Of a stretch of 64,000 bases of DNA, positions 1 to 10,510 are shown piece after piece. Position 1 is the first letter of the stretch. Each line of letters begins with the position of its first letter. Both the position numbers and the translations under genes were made by a program. Source of the DNA: Globisporangium splendens (lineage: Eukaryota; Oomycota; Peronosporomycetes; Pythiales; Pythiaceae); contig VFIW01000033.1 in assembly GCA_006386115.1 (NCBI GenBank), forward strand, positions 124,001 to 188,000. The letters run 5' to 3'. The notes below the pieces were generated by a model, which was given only the letters and a program-made list of their open reading frames with translations, searched no databases and was not told the origin of the DNA.

Positions 1-232
1 TTGACAGCATACACAGGTACTGCTCTCTTCCTTCTCTTTCCTATGCGTCGCAATGTCGGCTGTGCTTTTGCAAAGCCGCTTCACTTATTGTGCCACTTTC
101 CCAGTTTGAATATTTGAAAAAGGAAACGAACGTACTTTCTTGAGAAAGGACAACATATTGTTTGTATCGCTGTGAAGAGAGAAACAAGAAGAAACACCAG
201 TGAGGCGCCGCATTCGTGGACTCGGAGGTCCG

Positions 233-1018
233 ATGCAAGCCCAAAGCAGGATGGAAGAGTTTCTATACGAGCTCATCCACGACTACGACGGCAAGTTGCT
301 CGACATTCACCTTGATGACGACGACGAAGACCCTGATCAGGCTCCCAGCCGCGAGGATACGCTTGACATCAGCATCTCGCTTGCAAGTTGTGGCGCACAC
401 AGCCGTCCAACTGTCCAAGATGACGTACAAGCAGCAAAAGGAATGGAAGTGAAGCTGCACAACTTTCCGCCAGTGTATGCAGCAAATACTGACGTGGAGC
501 CCCTCGAAAGCAGCCCAACTACGCCACCAGATCAAAGATTCAACCGAGAAGAGCGCTGTTTTGTCCAAGATGCGTTGCTTGTTCTCGACACTGATGCTCG
601 AGTCGTGCATGCCAATGCAGGTGAAGGAAGCTTCCGCACAACACTTCCGATTGAAGATGCAGGCGATCAAGAGCGTGAAGCTGGAGCAACCGATGAGCCA
701 CCAACATTTCCACTCGCACTTTGCTTCTCAAGCCCCGACGCGTATACTCTGCAGCAATTTCTGGCGTCTGCGTCGCCAGATGTGGCTCTCCTCTCTCCGC
801 GAATGTGCGAATACATCGGCTGCTCGCAAGCTGCAACACTTCTCGGCTTGTGCTTCGGGCACGCCGATGAGCTCTTTGCGCAGCTTCGACAGCAGCTCTC
901 GGATCAGCAACAACAGGAGCAATCGCCGCCACCAATGTCGATGAAGACTCCAAAGCCAAAGAGGAAGTACAGGAAACGACGAGCGCTTTTCAGTCCCAGC
1001 AAGACAAAGAAGCCATGA
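233..1018 (+). CDS. Hypothetical protein with acidic N-terminus and basic C-terminus
   Basis: This is a single open frame of 261 residues starting at ATG 233; the frame continues upstream only to a GTG. A second ATG at 251 is also possible. The N-terminal 40 residues are acidic (a DDDDED run). The middle contains a weakly PAS-like stretch (ALLVLDTDARVVHAN), but I cannot assign a domain. There is a glutamine-rich patch near residue 230, and the last 30 residues are strongly basic (KPKRKYRKRR), consistent with a nuclear signal. I do not recognise the family. Regular codon usage and absence of stops over 786 bases support a real gene, but it could be one exon of a longer one. Confidence 0.5.
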   Translation: MQAQSRMEEFLYELIHDYDGKLLDIHLDDDDEDPDQAPSREDTLDISISLASCGAHSRPTVQDDVQAAKGMEVKLHNFPPVYAANTDVEPLESSPTTPPDQRFNREERCFVQDALLVLDTDARVVHANAGEGSFRTTLPIEDAGDQEREAGATDEPPTFPLALCFSSPDAYTLQQFLASASPDVALLSPRMCEYIGCSQAATLLGLCFGHADELFAQLRQQLSDQQQQEQSPPPMSMKTPKPKRKYRKRRALFSPSKTKKP

Positions 1019-1370
1019 AAGAAGGCGCCATCGACCATGCCAGCAAAGTAGAAACAACAGCAATTCGAGCGTGTATAGCACAGTGCGAGCCGCCGCGTCA
1101 GCTACGGCGAATAGTGCGATGACAAGAGCCAAGTGATCTCGCCCATGTGTATCCCAATAGTGCGTTCGTTTTCCGAGTAGATTCGCTCCATATTGATCGT
1201 AGAAAAATTTGAGAGTCGGCCAAAGTCACCACGTCTTTCTTGAGATAATGCATTACACGTTGAGTCGCGTCCTTAAAAGCTGCTTGCGGTAGTACATATG
1301 CGTGTGTGCTTCTCAACGCTGGGGAGAAAGAACAATGGAACAGATAGCGCCTACTATGTCTACCTGCCAG

Positions 1371-1948
1371 GCATCATGCTGCTTTTGAGGAGCTATCCAA
1401 TGACAACTTCAACATGGGTACAGAAAGAGTGTTTGTCCTTTGCGACCTCATCAGCAAAAGTATCCGTTATCATCAAAAAGCAACCCTTCATCACTCCGTC
1501 CGGCTCGACACGGAGGAGGAGGATGCACTGATTGCCGCGTGAGTTTTGTTTGTCTGCAACGCTTCTTTTCAGCTTGAAATGGCTTGCGTGAAAAGACGCT
1601 CTGTTGCAGCATGGTGCCGACGTGAATGCGGTAAATAAGCATGAGAGTACCGTACTGGCATTTGAGATCTTGAATATGAATGGCGACGAAGCCGATGCGA
1701 ATGCAAAACTTCGCAATGGAAACACACCGACACACGTCACGGCTCGGTGCATGGCTAGCTTTGAGGTGTGGAAGGAACTGCTGACCTGCCGCGCGGATCC
1801 GTTCCTGCAAGATGAGGACGGGGAGACACCACTCGATTTCTTGGATGAGAGCGACGACGAGCTGAGAGAGCGCATCGTGACATTCATATCGGAGATGGAG
1901 GCATTAGCGCCGTCACCTACGACCACCAAGAAACCGAGGCTTGACTAG
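1371..1948 (+). pseudogene. Ankyrin-repeat gene remnant
   Basis: Two stretches can be joined by a plausible intron (donor GTGAGT near 1540, acceptor after TTTTCAG near 1573). In the joined frame the second stretch reads ALKWLA, then an in-frame TGA, then KDALLQHGADVNA, an ankyrin outer helix and loop. From 1604 the frame is open to 1948, with a further repeat (GETPLDFLDE) and a basic tail ending KKPRLD. The end closely resembles the end of the ankyrin gene finishing at 8758 (TPLDILD, then a basic tail), so the two are paralogues. The in-frame TGA and absence of a convincing first exon suggest a decaying copy. An unrecognised alternative splice could rescue it. Confidence 0.5.
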
Positions 1949-2364
1949 CAGCTCCTCGAGGCATGCAGCTCATGATGCTTCATTTGCGTCTACTAGAATC
2001 AGTCTGTCGAATATGCTAAAGTACTGATTTCAGTTTAGTGATGCTGATGTGAGGTGACAGGAACCTCTCTTTTTCGTTATTTGAACTTGTGCGTGACTTG
2101 TATCCATTTATAGAGGCAGTCGTTCTTGTACAGAGAGATTCTGTTTCTCACAAAGTGCCTGCTCCTCCTCCTCTCTCAAATATAGATTTGTTCTTACCAA
2201 ATCCAGTATAAACTAATTCTGGTATAGCCTTTCTCGTACAAATACAAGCATATATATCGAACTTTAAAACAGTAGTAGGGTATTTGCGTATACAAATCAT
2301 GTGCTTGAAAAATGACGAGTGCCTCCTCAACATGTTTTGTACCTCCTCGTCAGAATTTTAACGC

Positions 2365-3828
2365 ATGGACCTTGACCGCCACAGGGCTGCTGTCACTTCA
2401 GGAATCGCCGTGCCCTGCGCACCCGTCGCCCGCGCCCCAGCTCAGCTCTCTACACCCGCCATGTCTGCTGCCGTGTCGATCCCTCCGAGCCACGCCACCA
2501 GTGCGCTCCCGGACGACCCCGTGAGTGTCTCTCTCGCGGAGCCGTCCGTGTCGACCAGCACGACCACCAAGTTCGACGACGTCGTGGAGGAAGCCATCGC
2601 GCTCTTCTACGCGACCTTCAAGTGCGAGCACGCGTTCCCGCGCGAGGTGCTCACGATCGCGCAGGCGCCCGGCCGCGTGAACCTCATCGGCGAGCACACG
2701 GACTACAACGATGGCTTCGTGCTGCCGCTCGCACTCGACAAGAACACGGTGATCGTGGGCATCGCGACGCCGAAAGCGGGGCTAGACAAGGACGACACGG
2801 CCGTCAACCACTCGCAGATCGTGTCGGCCAAGTTTCCAGGGGAGATGGTGGTGTTCCCAGCGGACGACGTCTCGCGAATCATGCCGGGCTTGCCTGCGTG
2901 GGGGAACTATGTGCGCGGCGTGACGGCCATGTACTTGCGCCACACGGGCAGAGCCGCGCTGAGCGTGCGTGCGGCGATCGTGAGCCGCGTGCCGTTTGGC
3001 AGTGGTCTCAGTAGCTCCGCGGCGCTCGAAGTTTCCTTTGCGACGTTCCTGGAGAGCGCGTTTGCGATTTCGGATATCTCGTTGACCCAGAAGGCGCTGC
3101 TGTGCCAGAAGGTCGAGCACGAGTACTGCAACGTGCCGTGCGGCATCATGGACCAGTTCATCTCGTCCTGCGGCAAGGGCAGCTGTGCGCTGCTGATCGA
3201 CTGCCGCACGAAAGAAGCCACGCCTGTGCCGTTCGAAGATCCGAACGTCGTCATCGTGGTCTCGAACTCGAACGTGAACCATCAACTGAGCGGTAGCGAG
3301 TACAAGGAGCGCGTGCAGCAGTGCCGAACCGCCGTCGCTGCGCTGCAGGAGAAGTACCCGACGATCACGCACCTCCGCGATGCGACGATGGTCCAACTTG
3401 ACTCTGTCAAGGACCGACTCGAGAACGTCGTGTACTGCCGCGCGCGCCACGTGATCACTGAGAACGAGCGCACGGTGCAGACCGTTGCACTGGTGAACAG
3501 CAAGAACTACGAAGCCGCGGGCAAGCTCATGTTCGCGAGCCACCAATCGCTTCGAGACGACTACGAGGTCAGCACGCCTCAATTGGATACGCTCGTCGAC
3601 ATCGCACGACAGATCCCTGGCGTGTACGGCGCGCGCATGACTGGCGGTGGCTTTGGGGGCTGCATCGTCGTGCTGCTGCGTCGCGAAAATGCGACCGAGC
3701 TGCTCGACAAGCTTGATGAAGGCTATCCGAACCACATCTTCGGCGACCACGAGTTCCCGAAACCCACGAGCTTCATCACGCACATCGGCCACGGCGCTCA
3801 GGTGCTTCAGGTCGGGAAGCAGCTATAA
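2365..3828 (+). CDS. GALK: Galactokinase
   Basis: Galactokinase phosphorylates galactose to galactose-1-phosphate in the cytosol (Leloir pathway, GHMP kinase superfamily). The frame encodes 487 residues without introns. The substrate signature is clear (APGRVNLIGEHTDYNDGF, about residues 103-120), followed by the GHMP ATP-binding motif (VPFGSGLSSSAALE) and the C-terminal glycine-rich motif (MTGGGFGGC). ATG 2365 is the first start; a second ATG at 2461 would remove 32 residues rich in Ala and Pro that are not part of the family and is equally plausible. The 3' end faces the kinase on the minus strand, with about 160 bases between the stops. No damage is seen. Confidence 0.95.
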   Translation: MDLDRHRAAVTSGIAVPCAPVARAPAQLSTPAMSAAVSIPPSHATSALPDDPVSVSLAEPSVSTSTTTKFDDVVEEAIALFYATFKCEHAFPREVLTIAQAPGRVNLIGEHTDYNDGFVLPLALDKNTVIVGIATPKAGLDKDDTAVNHSQIVSAKFPGEMVVFPADDVSRIMPGLPAWGNYVRGVTAMYLRHTGRAALSVRAAIVSRVPFGSGLSSSAALEVSFATFLESAFAISDISLTQKALLCQKVEHEYCNVPCGIMDQFISSCGKGSCALLIDCRTKEATPVPFEDPNVVIVVSNSNVNHQLSGSEYKERVQQCRTAVAALQEKYPTITHLRDATMVQLDSVKDRLENVVYCRARHVITENERTVQTVALVNSKNYEAAGKLMFASHQSLRDDYEVSTPQLDTLVDIARQIPGVYGARMTGGGFGGCIVVLLRRENATELLDKLDEGYPNHIFGDHEFPKPTSFITHIGHGAQVLQVGKQL

Positions 3829-3992
3829 GCGACAACGGCTCAAGGGGACGGAGAAAAGGCAAAAAGAAGAGTTGGGTTTGCCGTGAATACGTGTGGTTGA
3901 GTTGCATTTGAGCGTGTTGTGTGAGTGTTAAATTACGAGTCAAATTGCAAAGTCTTAATGAAAACAAAAGGGAGAAACGCTTCATAATTGTG

Positions 3993-5480
3993 TTAGAGTT
4001 CGATCGAGACCGCTCGCTGCAGACCTGGCGCGATGATGCTCTTGAGCGTGAACGCCACCTGCATCGACGTTGGCCGCGCGTCCGGGTCCAGCTGTGTGCA
4101 TGACAGGATGAGCTCGCGCATCTTGAGCGGACAATCGTCGCGCAGTTGCACGCGCACTTTGCCTAGACGCACGTTCTGCGCGATCTGCATGGGCGGGAGC
4201 TTCTCACCGGCTTCGTTCTTCACGTGCGCGAACGGCGCCTCGCACGTATCGATCTCGGACAGAACGACGCCGAGCGAGTAAATGTCGGCCTGCTCCGAGT
4301 ACTTTTTGCCCTCAATGATCTCGGGCGCCGTCCAGAGCAGCGTGCCGACACCCGATGTCATGGTCTCGTTGATCGTCGTCTTGCGACTCACGCCGAAGTC
4401 GCTCAGCTTGGCGTGCATCTGGCGGTTGAGCAGCACGTTCTTGGACTTGAGGTCGCGATGCACGACGATCGGCCGCATGCAGTGCAGGTACACGAGTCCC
4501 TCAGCCACGTCCATGGCGATCGAGATCTTCTCCTTGTTCCACGACAGTTTGTCCTTCTTCTTCTTGAGCACGACATCGAGATCGCCCGACTCCATGTACT
4601 CGACAACGGCGCACAGATCTTCCATGCGGCGCCAGCTCACGCCGACGAACGACACGATGTTCGGGTGGTGCAGGGTCGACATCAGCTGGATCTCGGCCGC
4701 GAACTGCTCGATGTTGCTTTTGAACATGCGCTTCTCCGGGAGCAGACACTTGATCGCCACGTGGCTCGTCTCGAGCTGGCCGAGCCACACTTCGCCGTAC
4801 GCGCCCTTCGACAGCGACCGCAGGAACGTGATCTCGTCGTACGCGATGCGCTTCGGCAGCAGCAGCGGATCGTCCAGGAACGCCATCAGCACCGGCGAGT
4901 CCTTGCAGAACTCGTCGATGGACTTCGTGCGCAACCCGAGCATCGTCGTGTTGTTGTCCGTCGCAGTCGTTGTCCTGTTGATCCCCGCCGTCGGGAAGAA
5001 GCCCGAGGCGAAGAAGCCCGTGTTGCGCAGCCGCTGGCTCATACCCGCAAACAGTCCGCGCGCGCCGCTGTTCTGTCTTGCACTGCCGCCGCCATATCCA
5101 CTTCCTAGCGGCAGCGGCTCTCTGTTGTTGTTGTTGTTGTGATTGTCACTACCCAAGTAACTCGAACGACCGATCGCATTGTTCTTCGTCTTGCGGATGC
5201 GTCTCGGCATCGTGCCTTCTTCCTGGACGACTCCATTCAGCTGTGTGTCTGCTCCCGCGCCACCTCGACACCGCCACATCCAAATCAGCACCGAGACGGC
5301 TACCACCAGCACGACGACACACACCACGAGCACCACCACGAGCGTCGTGTCCGCGCCGGAGCTCGACGACGTCGTCACCACTTCGGCGTCGCCCGCGTCC
5401 GCCACTTTTGCCACTGCTGCTGCTGCGATCGCCACCATGGCCACGTTTGAGCAGCTCCATCGACACCATCCCCTCGTCAT
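3993..5480 (-). CDS. TKL-type receptor-like protein kinase with very short ectodomain
   Basis: The protein has 495 residues from the ATG at 5480; the open frame runs upstream to a GTG, but the ATG puts a signal peptide at the N-terminus (hydrophobic stretch about residues 12-27). A membrane helix follows at about 45-69 (a Val-rich run ending WMW). Then comes a low-complexity Asn/Gly-rich linker and a kinase domain at about 217-480. The catalytic elements are complete: GAYGEV glycine loop, VAIK lysine near 244, HRDLKSKN at 341, DFG at 361, and an APE motif. The sequence class is tyrosine-kinase-like serine/threonine kinase, a group expanded in oomycetes. The predicted ectodomain is only about 15-20 residues, too small for ligand binding on its own. 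Confidence 0.88.
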   Translation of the reverse strand: MTRGWCRWSCSNVAMVAIAAAAVAKVADAGDAEVVTTSSSSGADTTLVVVLVVCVVVLVVAVSVLIWMWRCRGGAGADTQLNGVVQEEGTMPRRIRKTKNNAIGRSSYLGSDNHNNNNNREPLPLGSGYGGGSARQNSGARGLFAGMSQRLRNTGFFASGFFPTAGINRTTTATDNNTTMLGLRTKSIDEFCKDSPVLMAFLDDPLLLPKRIAYDEITFLRSLSKGAYGEVWLGQLETSHVAIKCLLPEKRMFKSNIEQFAAEIQLMSTLHHPNIVSFVGVSWRRMEDLCAVVEYMESGDLDVVLKKKKDKLSWNKEKISIAMDVAEGLVYLHCMRPIVVHRDLKSKNVLLNRQMHAKLSDFGVSRKTTINETMTSGVGTLLWTAPEIIEGKKYSEQADIYSLGVVLSEIDTCEAPFAHVKNEAGEKLPPMQIAQNVRLGKVRVQLRDDCPLKMRELILSCTQLDPDARPTSMQVAFTLKSIIAPGLQRAVSIEL

Positions 5481-5594
5481 CGTCACTTCAGCTGCTAGCA
5501 CCGTTGAGTCGCCTTGAACACTGCGCCTCCCGTTCGTTCGCTCTTCTTCTTCTGCGTCGTCGTCGCTGCTCAACGGTCCAAGTGCTCGTGTCAC

Positions 5595-6294
5595 TCTTTA
5601 AATCATCGAATGCGATGGGAATGTGACTGATGCTGTGTTGGGTGTGCTTGTTTTTGTTGGGCTTTTGCATGGTTTGCCGCCATGCTGCTCTGTAAATCGC
5701 TTTGAGAAGGGGATCATTTCCATCCAGGTTTACAGAGTGGACTCTGTGAGATGATGCGAGGTGTATCCATGATATGTTTACATGAGTATATGTGTTTTAG
5801 AAGGTCCACTTGTGTTGTGTTTGTAACACAGAGCGAGTGAGTGATTTCCAACTGGCCACATAATTTCGAACAGATGAGCGATTGGCGAATATCGGATATT
5901 ACAACCATGGATCACCAAATCATTACACACACTGTCGCTCATAACTAAATCCAGTGCATTGGATCATTTGGTGAGCAACAAACAGGGTGGATCGTTAAAT
6001 AGGTATACACACCGACAAAGCATGACTAGAATCAGTTCTCAAACATGCAGTGGTGAAATAACGAATCTCCAGAAAGTGTGACAGTGGGAACAGTTGGAGT
6101 ATCGGAAGTGTGGCAACAGTTTGTCACACTTCGAAAATGCAGCGGACGATGCGAGCAGTGTTGCCGAGAAGATACAAGCAAAGAGAACAAAGGAGAGCGC
6201 CAAACTCACCTGCCGATAAAAGGCAAGTGTCACGACAGGGTGGTTAAGCAAGAATTCTCCTGGTTGTGTTCGTAGCGAAAGAATTGTTGTTCCG
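5595..6294 (+). other. Intergenic stretch without recognisable gene
   Basis: About 700 bases upstream of the TKL kinase. The reading frames here are short and lack any recognisable motif. I see no RNA gene or repeat family. It presumably contains the kinase promoter next to 5595. Confidence 0.4.
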
Positions 6295-7390
6295 TTGCCA
6301 ACGCAGGCAGTTTTGCAGTTGTTTGGCGCTTTATGTACCAAGGCAGCAGTTCGAGAGGAAAGGGGTGATGGCGAAGTGGATGATACAGCGAGTAGACCGT
6401 TGTTCGTCTCCTGTGTGGCAGCCTACCGAAGCACTTTGGTCGATTTGTACAGAGAAGAGCGCAAAATCATGGACCCCGAAATGAACAGAGACGTGAAGAT
6501 GATGTTGGATGGAAACGAGTGTTCCATCAACGAGCTGAAAAAGCAGGGGAAATGAAGCCAAAGGAGATGTCACAGTGCACGCTCGAACGCAGTGACGCTA
6601 TTTTCGAGAGAGCGTATTCAAAGTTTATAATGAACGTATACGATGGCCGTATGCCGAGACGAGCTGGAGATGTGTCCTGTGGCGCAATTTACAACACACT
6701 TTGTCAGCGTCTTACCAGACCTACGACGTCATTCTGGGTTCGCTTCACGGCCTTAGTCTGTTTGCCCATCATGCATGGTTCGAGCACATGCATGACATTC
6801 TTCACCGCTGCCGTGACTTGGTGTCGGCGAACAAGTCGGCTGACCCGACGAATACACCGTACCGTGTCAAGTGGACGCTCACACACGTCAACGTGTTCAT
6901 TGGCGACGCGATAGTACCGCTCCATTCCGACAGTCAGACGTGGTGGCGCCAGTTCTGCGCCGCAGTCGAGAGCATCAGCTACTCGTCACCAACGTGGACG
7001 ATGGCACTGATGAACGCCATGGTCCATGACCTGCGCGAACGCGGGCTCGCGGCTGCCGCTCACCAGTCCGACGATCGTGTCCACGGCAAGAGCCGCGTCC
7101 TAGTCCAGCAACGCACTCGTGATCGTCCAGCTGACATCCCCGAGCACATCCACTCCCTTCACTCGCCTGGCAACCGATGCCCTGATGGATAGTGGTGCAA
7201 GCGCGTGCACGACTTCGACGGGCACTTTCCCCTGGCCGTGCAGAAGTGGACCGACGAGAACACGGCGAAGAGTGTGACTCGCCATGGCCGCAAGCGAGGG
7301 TGTCCAGGCTCCGATGGTTCTACCGTTCCCGTGGAAGATGTCGGCTTTACAGCCAGTCAGCTTGATACAAACTCTATTGAGTCTGAACCA
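6295..7390 (+). pseudogene. Decayed coding sequence of unknown family
   Basis: Protein-like sequence passes through all three forward frames with stops in between. One frame holds 6295-6555 (AYRSTLVDLYREERK region), a second 6560-6700 (ERSDAIFERAYSKFIMNVYD region), a third 6701-7192 (FEHMHDILHRCRDLVSANKS region), and then 7190-7390 (HDFDGHFPLAVQKWTDEN). None starts with a convincing ATG, and each hands over to the next within a few bases. I cannot name the family. The pattern is that of an old gene or transposon-derived frame with several indels, but a multi-intron gene cannot be excluded. Confidence 0.35.
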
Positions 7391-7855
7391 AGTGTGTGCA
7401 TTGGCCCTCTCGAACATGCGCCTCCTCTCGAACGTGTGGCTCCTCTCGAACGCAATAGGCGGTCACCGGCGGCTCTGGGTCCCACCAGGGATCAGGAGGT
7501 GTCGAGCTGCGCAGCGAAGAAAAAATTACGGTGTCAGAGAGAGAGCGACGATTCAGGTACCGCGTACGTCGCACAACTGTCCCGCTGACCGTGACACGAA
7601 GCAACAAAGTGTTGTCAAGAACGCGTTGCCTCATCTCCCAACGCATCCTCGCCCGATAGAAGTCAGCGACTCTCTTACACCCAATGACACTGTATCCGAT
7701 GCTCCAGTATCAGATGCTCTTGTAGTCGAAGAAGGAAGTTGGATTAAAGAGGATGCCTTCGAATGGAGCCGTGCAAGCGAGTGCATCCAAACCCGGACAC
7801 GAGAGAGGTTTCTCGCCGAGCGAACGCAGTGTATTCCGACAAGGAGGAAGCTATT

Positions 7856-7970
7856 GCCAGTGACGTACCAGTCTTCTTGACTGTTGACTCCGCTGATGAA
7901 ACACCGCACTTTGGGGTGAAGATCGACCATGCAAGTGATGTACCAGTCTTTCAAACTGTCGATTCCACTG
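7856..7970 (+). repeat. Imperfect direct repeat of about 40 bases
   Basis: Two copies, 7856-7895 and 7931-7970, share the pattern AGTGAcGTACCAGTCTT and encode the same peptide pattern in one frame (SDVPVF-TVDS-D). They lie just upstream of the ankyrin remnant and may be part of its degraded 5' exon. Confidence 0.5.
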
Positions 7971-8170
7971 ACGCTCTCGTGTTTAGCACAACGACTCTTA
8001 GTGCCAGACAGTGGATCCCCTTGCTTTACTCCCCGAGTTGGAAAGGGAGGTTTCTAGAGAAATCCGCTCAGAAGCAGACGCATATTTGGTCGTGTGTACA
8101 GCAGCTTGATCCAAACAATAAATGCTCGCCAATTCCCATTTGATCGAGGACTCGTAGCATGTAGTCCCAG

Positions 8171-8758
8171 TTGATCGAAGCTGGTGCCGACACCAACATT
8201 CTTAACTCTTCGGAGGAAACACCGATCCATATTGAGATTGAAGGAAACCATTGGACGCTCGTCAAGGCACTCGTGCTATCTGGGAAAGCAAGCGTCAACA
8301 TTCGAGATGCTCAAGAAAACACTCCACTCATTCTCTGCGTCGAAAAGCGTCAATAGATTGACCAATGTGGTTGCATTCTCCTGGTGCAGCTTCTTTTGCA
8401 GCGTGGAGCTGATGTGAGTACCCGACACAAGGGCAACAAAACCGCACTGATGTCTGCAGTGAGGCTCGCAATCGATGACAGCGATGCCGCGATCACGTCG
8501 TTGCTGTTGCGGCATGGAGCCGACGTGAATGTGAAGGACCACAATGGAGACTCGCCATTGCACTTCGCGGCTCGTAATCGAAGTACCTTGGGTATGTGGG
8601 AGGAGATGCTGGATCACGGCGCGGATCCGTTCGCGATGAATGCCAACGGGCAGACACCACTGGACATTTTGGATGGACGTCTAAAACCTCGCGTTTTGGC
8701 ATTGATGTCGAAGAGAAAGTCGTCAGCTGCGACCGACAAGAGAGCACGACTCGCGTAA
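8171..8758 (+). pseudogene. Ankyrin-repeat protein, interrupted by a stop
   Basis: Ankyrin repeats are read in 8171-8353 (LIEAGADTNILN, then NTPLILCVEKRQ), ending in TAG at 8354-8356. The same frame reopens at once and resumes at about 8384 with LLLQRGADVSTRHKGNKTAL, LLRHGADVNVKDHNGDSPLH and MLDHGADPFAMNANGQTPLD, then a basic tail (KRKSSAATDKRARLA) ending at 8758. A short intron (weak donor GTCGAA near 8340, acceptor GGTGCAG near 8383) would bypass the TAG, so the gene may still work. The first exon is not identifiable: the region 7600-8150 has protein-like pieces in shifting frames. The C-terminus is a paralogue of the remnant ending at 1948. Confidence 0.5.
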
Positions 8759-9139
8759 AAAAGCAAATGAAACGAAAGTGCCTAGAAATATGATGACACC
8801 TGCAATAGCCGAGGAAGCTATCTTGGGTGGCGACTCCAAATCCTGAGGGCAGCATTTGAATTACGCAACCAAAGCAGACACGGAGGTCCAAGAAGACACG
8901 ATATTGCAAGTGCAGAGTTTATCAATGACCGAAAGTGTAATGCAAATGCCAAGATGCAAATAAATCGCTTTTCGAGTGGGTGTGTGCGGTTGATTCGCGT
9001 GCCTGGCCGGCCATCGCCCAGGATGTGCGAACGCGCAGACAGCCGACACCCGTCCAGCAGAAACAATTGGACGAAACTCGCAAACTCCATGCTTCATTTG
9101 TGTCTGTTGTACCAGATAATAAAAGCTGCTTTCGCATGA

Positions 9140-10510
9140 TTACGACGCACGCGTAGCAACTACTTTTCTGGCCACGAATGCCGCCATGTTGGCAACTGCG
9201 ACTTCGGATCGGGGCAAAACTGATTTTGGCAGCAGACAAAACACGTGCGGCATGCGCGCGTGCACGTCCAATTCCACATCCACACTGTCACGACGCGCTG
9301 CTTTCGCCAGTCTCTGTGATTGCGGGTACAGGATATCGAATTCTGCTGCCAGAATGAACAGCGGCGGGAGTCCTCGCAGATCTGAATTTACGCTCACAGC
9401 TTCACGCAACGCCACGAGCGGGTCCTGTCTCGCCGAGACTGCTGTCTCCACGCAGTGATCACGAATGCCGTCGAGCATCGATTGGTGGATAAAGCAATGC
9501 TCCGACTTGTCGATGCTCGCCAGCATATCCACGTAAGGACACGTACACAAAGCGGCTGCCGGCATCTCGCGCTGGGCATCCCGAAGTCGCATTAACGTCG
9601 CGACCACGAGTCCACCTCCCGCACTGTCGCCACCCATCACGATGTCGCTTGGAGCTACGTGTTCGTGCTGCACGAGGTAGTCAAACATGGTGAGTGCATC
9701 GTCCACAGGGACTGGGAAGCGGTGCTCGGGGATTTTGCGATAGTTGGCAAGTAGCAAATGAACTTCGACTGGCTCACGTTTGGCAACTTCACGCGCGATT
9801 TGGTCGCGAAAGCGCGTCGCAAATCCAACGTAGAAGCGCGGACTGCACAGCGAATATCCACCGCCATGGTAGTAGATCACAATCAGTTTCCTGGGCTGCA
9901 CGCCACCAACGACTTGCTTCATGACTCCACTAGGTCGGATCCAAATGTGCTCCAGTCCATTGTGCTCGAACCGCTCGGCAGTCGCACCATACTGTGCGCA
10001 CGTCACGAGTCCCTGGACGTCGCCAAGCGCATCAAACAAGCGTCGAAATCGGGGAGCATTGGTCGGTTTCGTGATGTTTTGTCCGCCGAGCTCGCCTGCC
10101 GCGTATGCGAATGCCTGGAAAAGCTCATAGTGGACAGTCCACTCCGGGAATCGCGGCTTGCACTTGCGGCCAACAAACTTCGCGATCGCGATCACCACAG
10201 CAGCAATAACATGCACGAGCACTGCGCAAAAGTCACGGAACGAGCAACAGAACGCACGCAGTAGCTCATGCACGCAGACCAGACCGACGGCTGCGACGAC
10301 TATGAGTGCGTTCGGGACACCGAGCCAGTGCAGCGTGGACGCATTCAGCCACAGTGACGCCACGAGCAGCATCGCGAACACCGGCGTCGCGTACGGCGCA
10401 GCGTAGCCATCCGCCTTCGGCTTCGTGAGCTGCTGCTGTGGATCTGGCGCGTAGCTCTTGATGGCGGGCACGTGCTCGTGCATGCTGCCTGGCGATTTGA
10501 AAATGGGCAT
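9140..10510 (-). CDS. Membrane-anchored alpha/beta hydrolase (HSL/AADAC-like esterase)
   Basis: The protein has 456 residues in one exon. Hydrophobic segments at about 43-60, 65-82 and 95-112 anchor it, and an alpha/beta-hydrolase-3 domain follows. The oxyanion motif HGGG lies at 205-208, the nucleophile elbow GDSAGG has Ser at about 286, a candidate Asp is at 382 (EFDILYP), and the catalytic His is at about 412 (MPHVF). This is the hormone-sensitive-lipase/arylacetamide-deacetylase layout, so it probably hydrolyses short-chain or lipid esters at a membrane. The substrate cannot be told from sequence. The frame is intact. A second ATG at residue 10 is possible. Confidence 0.88.
   Translation of the reverse strand: MPIFKSPGSMHEHVPAIKSYAPDPQQQLTKPKADGYAAPYATPVFAMLLVASLWLNASTLHWLGVPNALIVVAAVGLVCVHELLRAFCCSFRDFCAVLVHVIAAVVIAIAKFVGRKCKPRFPEWTVHYELFQAFAYAAGELGGQNITKPTNAPRFRRLFDALGDVQGLVTCAQYGATAERFEHNGLEHIWIRPSGVMKQVVGGVQPRKLIVIYYHGGGYSLCSPRFYVGFATRFRDQIAREVAKREPVEVHLLLANYRKIPEHRFPVPVDDALTMFDYLVQHEHVAPSDIVMGGDSAGGGLVVATLMRLRDAQREMPAAALCTCPYVDMLASIDKSEHCFIHQSMLDGIRDHCVETAVSARQDPLVALREAVSVNSDLRGLPPLFILAAEFDILYPQSQRLAKAARRDSVDVELDVHARMPHVFCLLPKSVLPRSEVAVANMAAFVARKVVATRAS

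Noticed and set aside
2782..3792. 336-codon open frame antisense to galactokinase
   Set aside because: It is a shadow of GC-rich third positions in the sense gene, has no motif, and starts without support.
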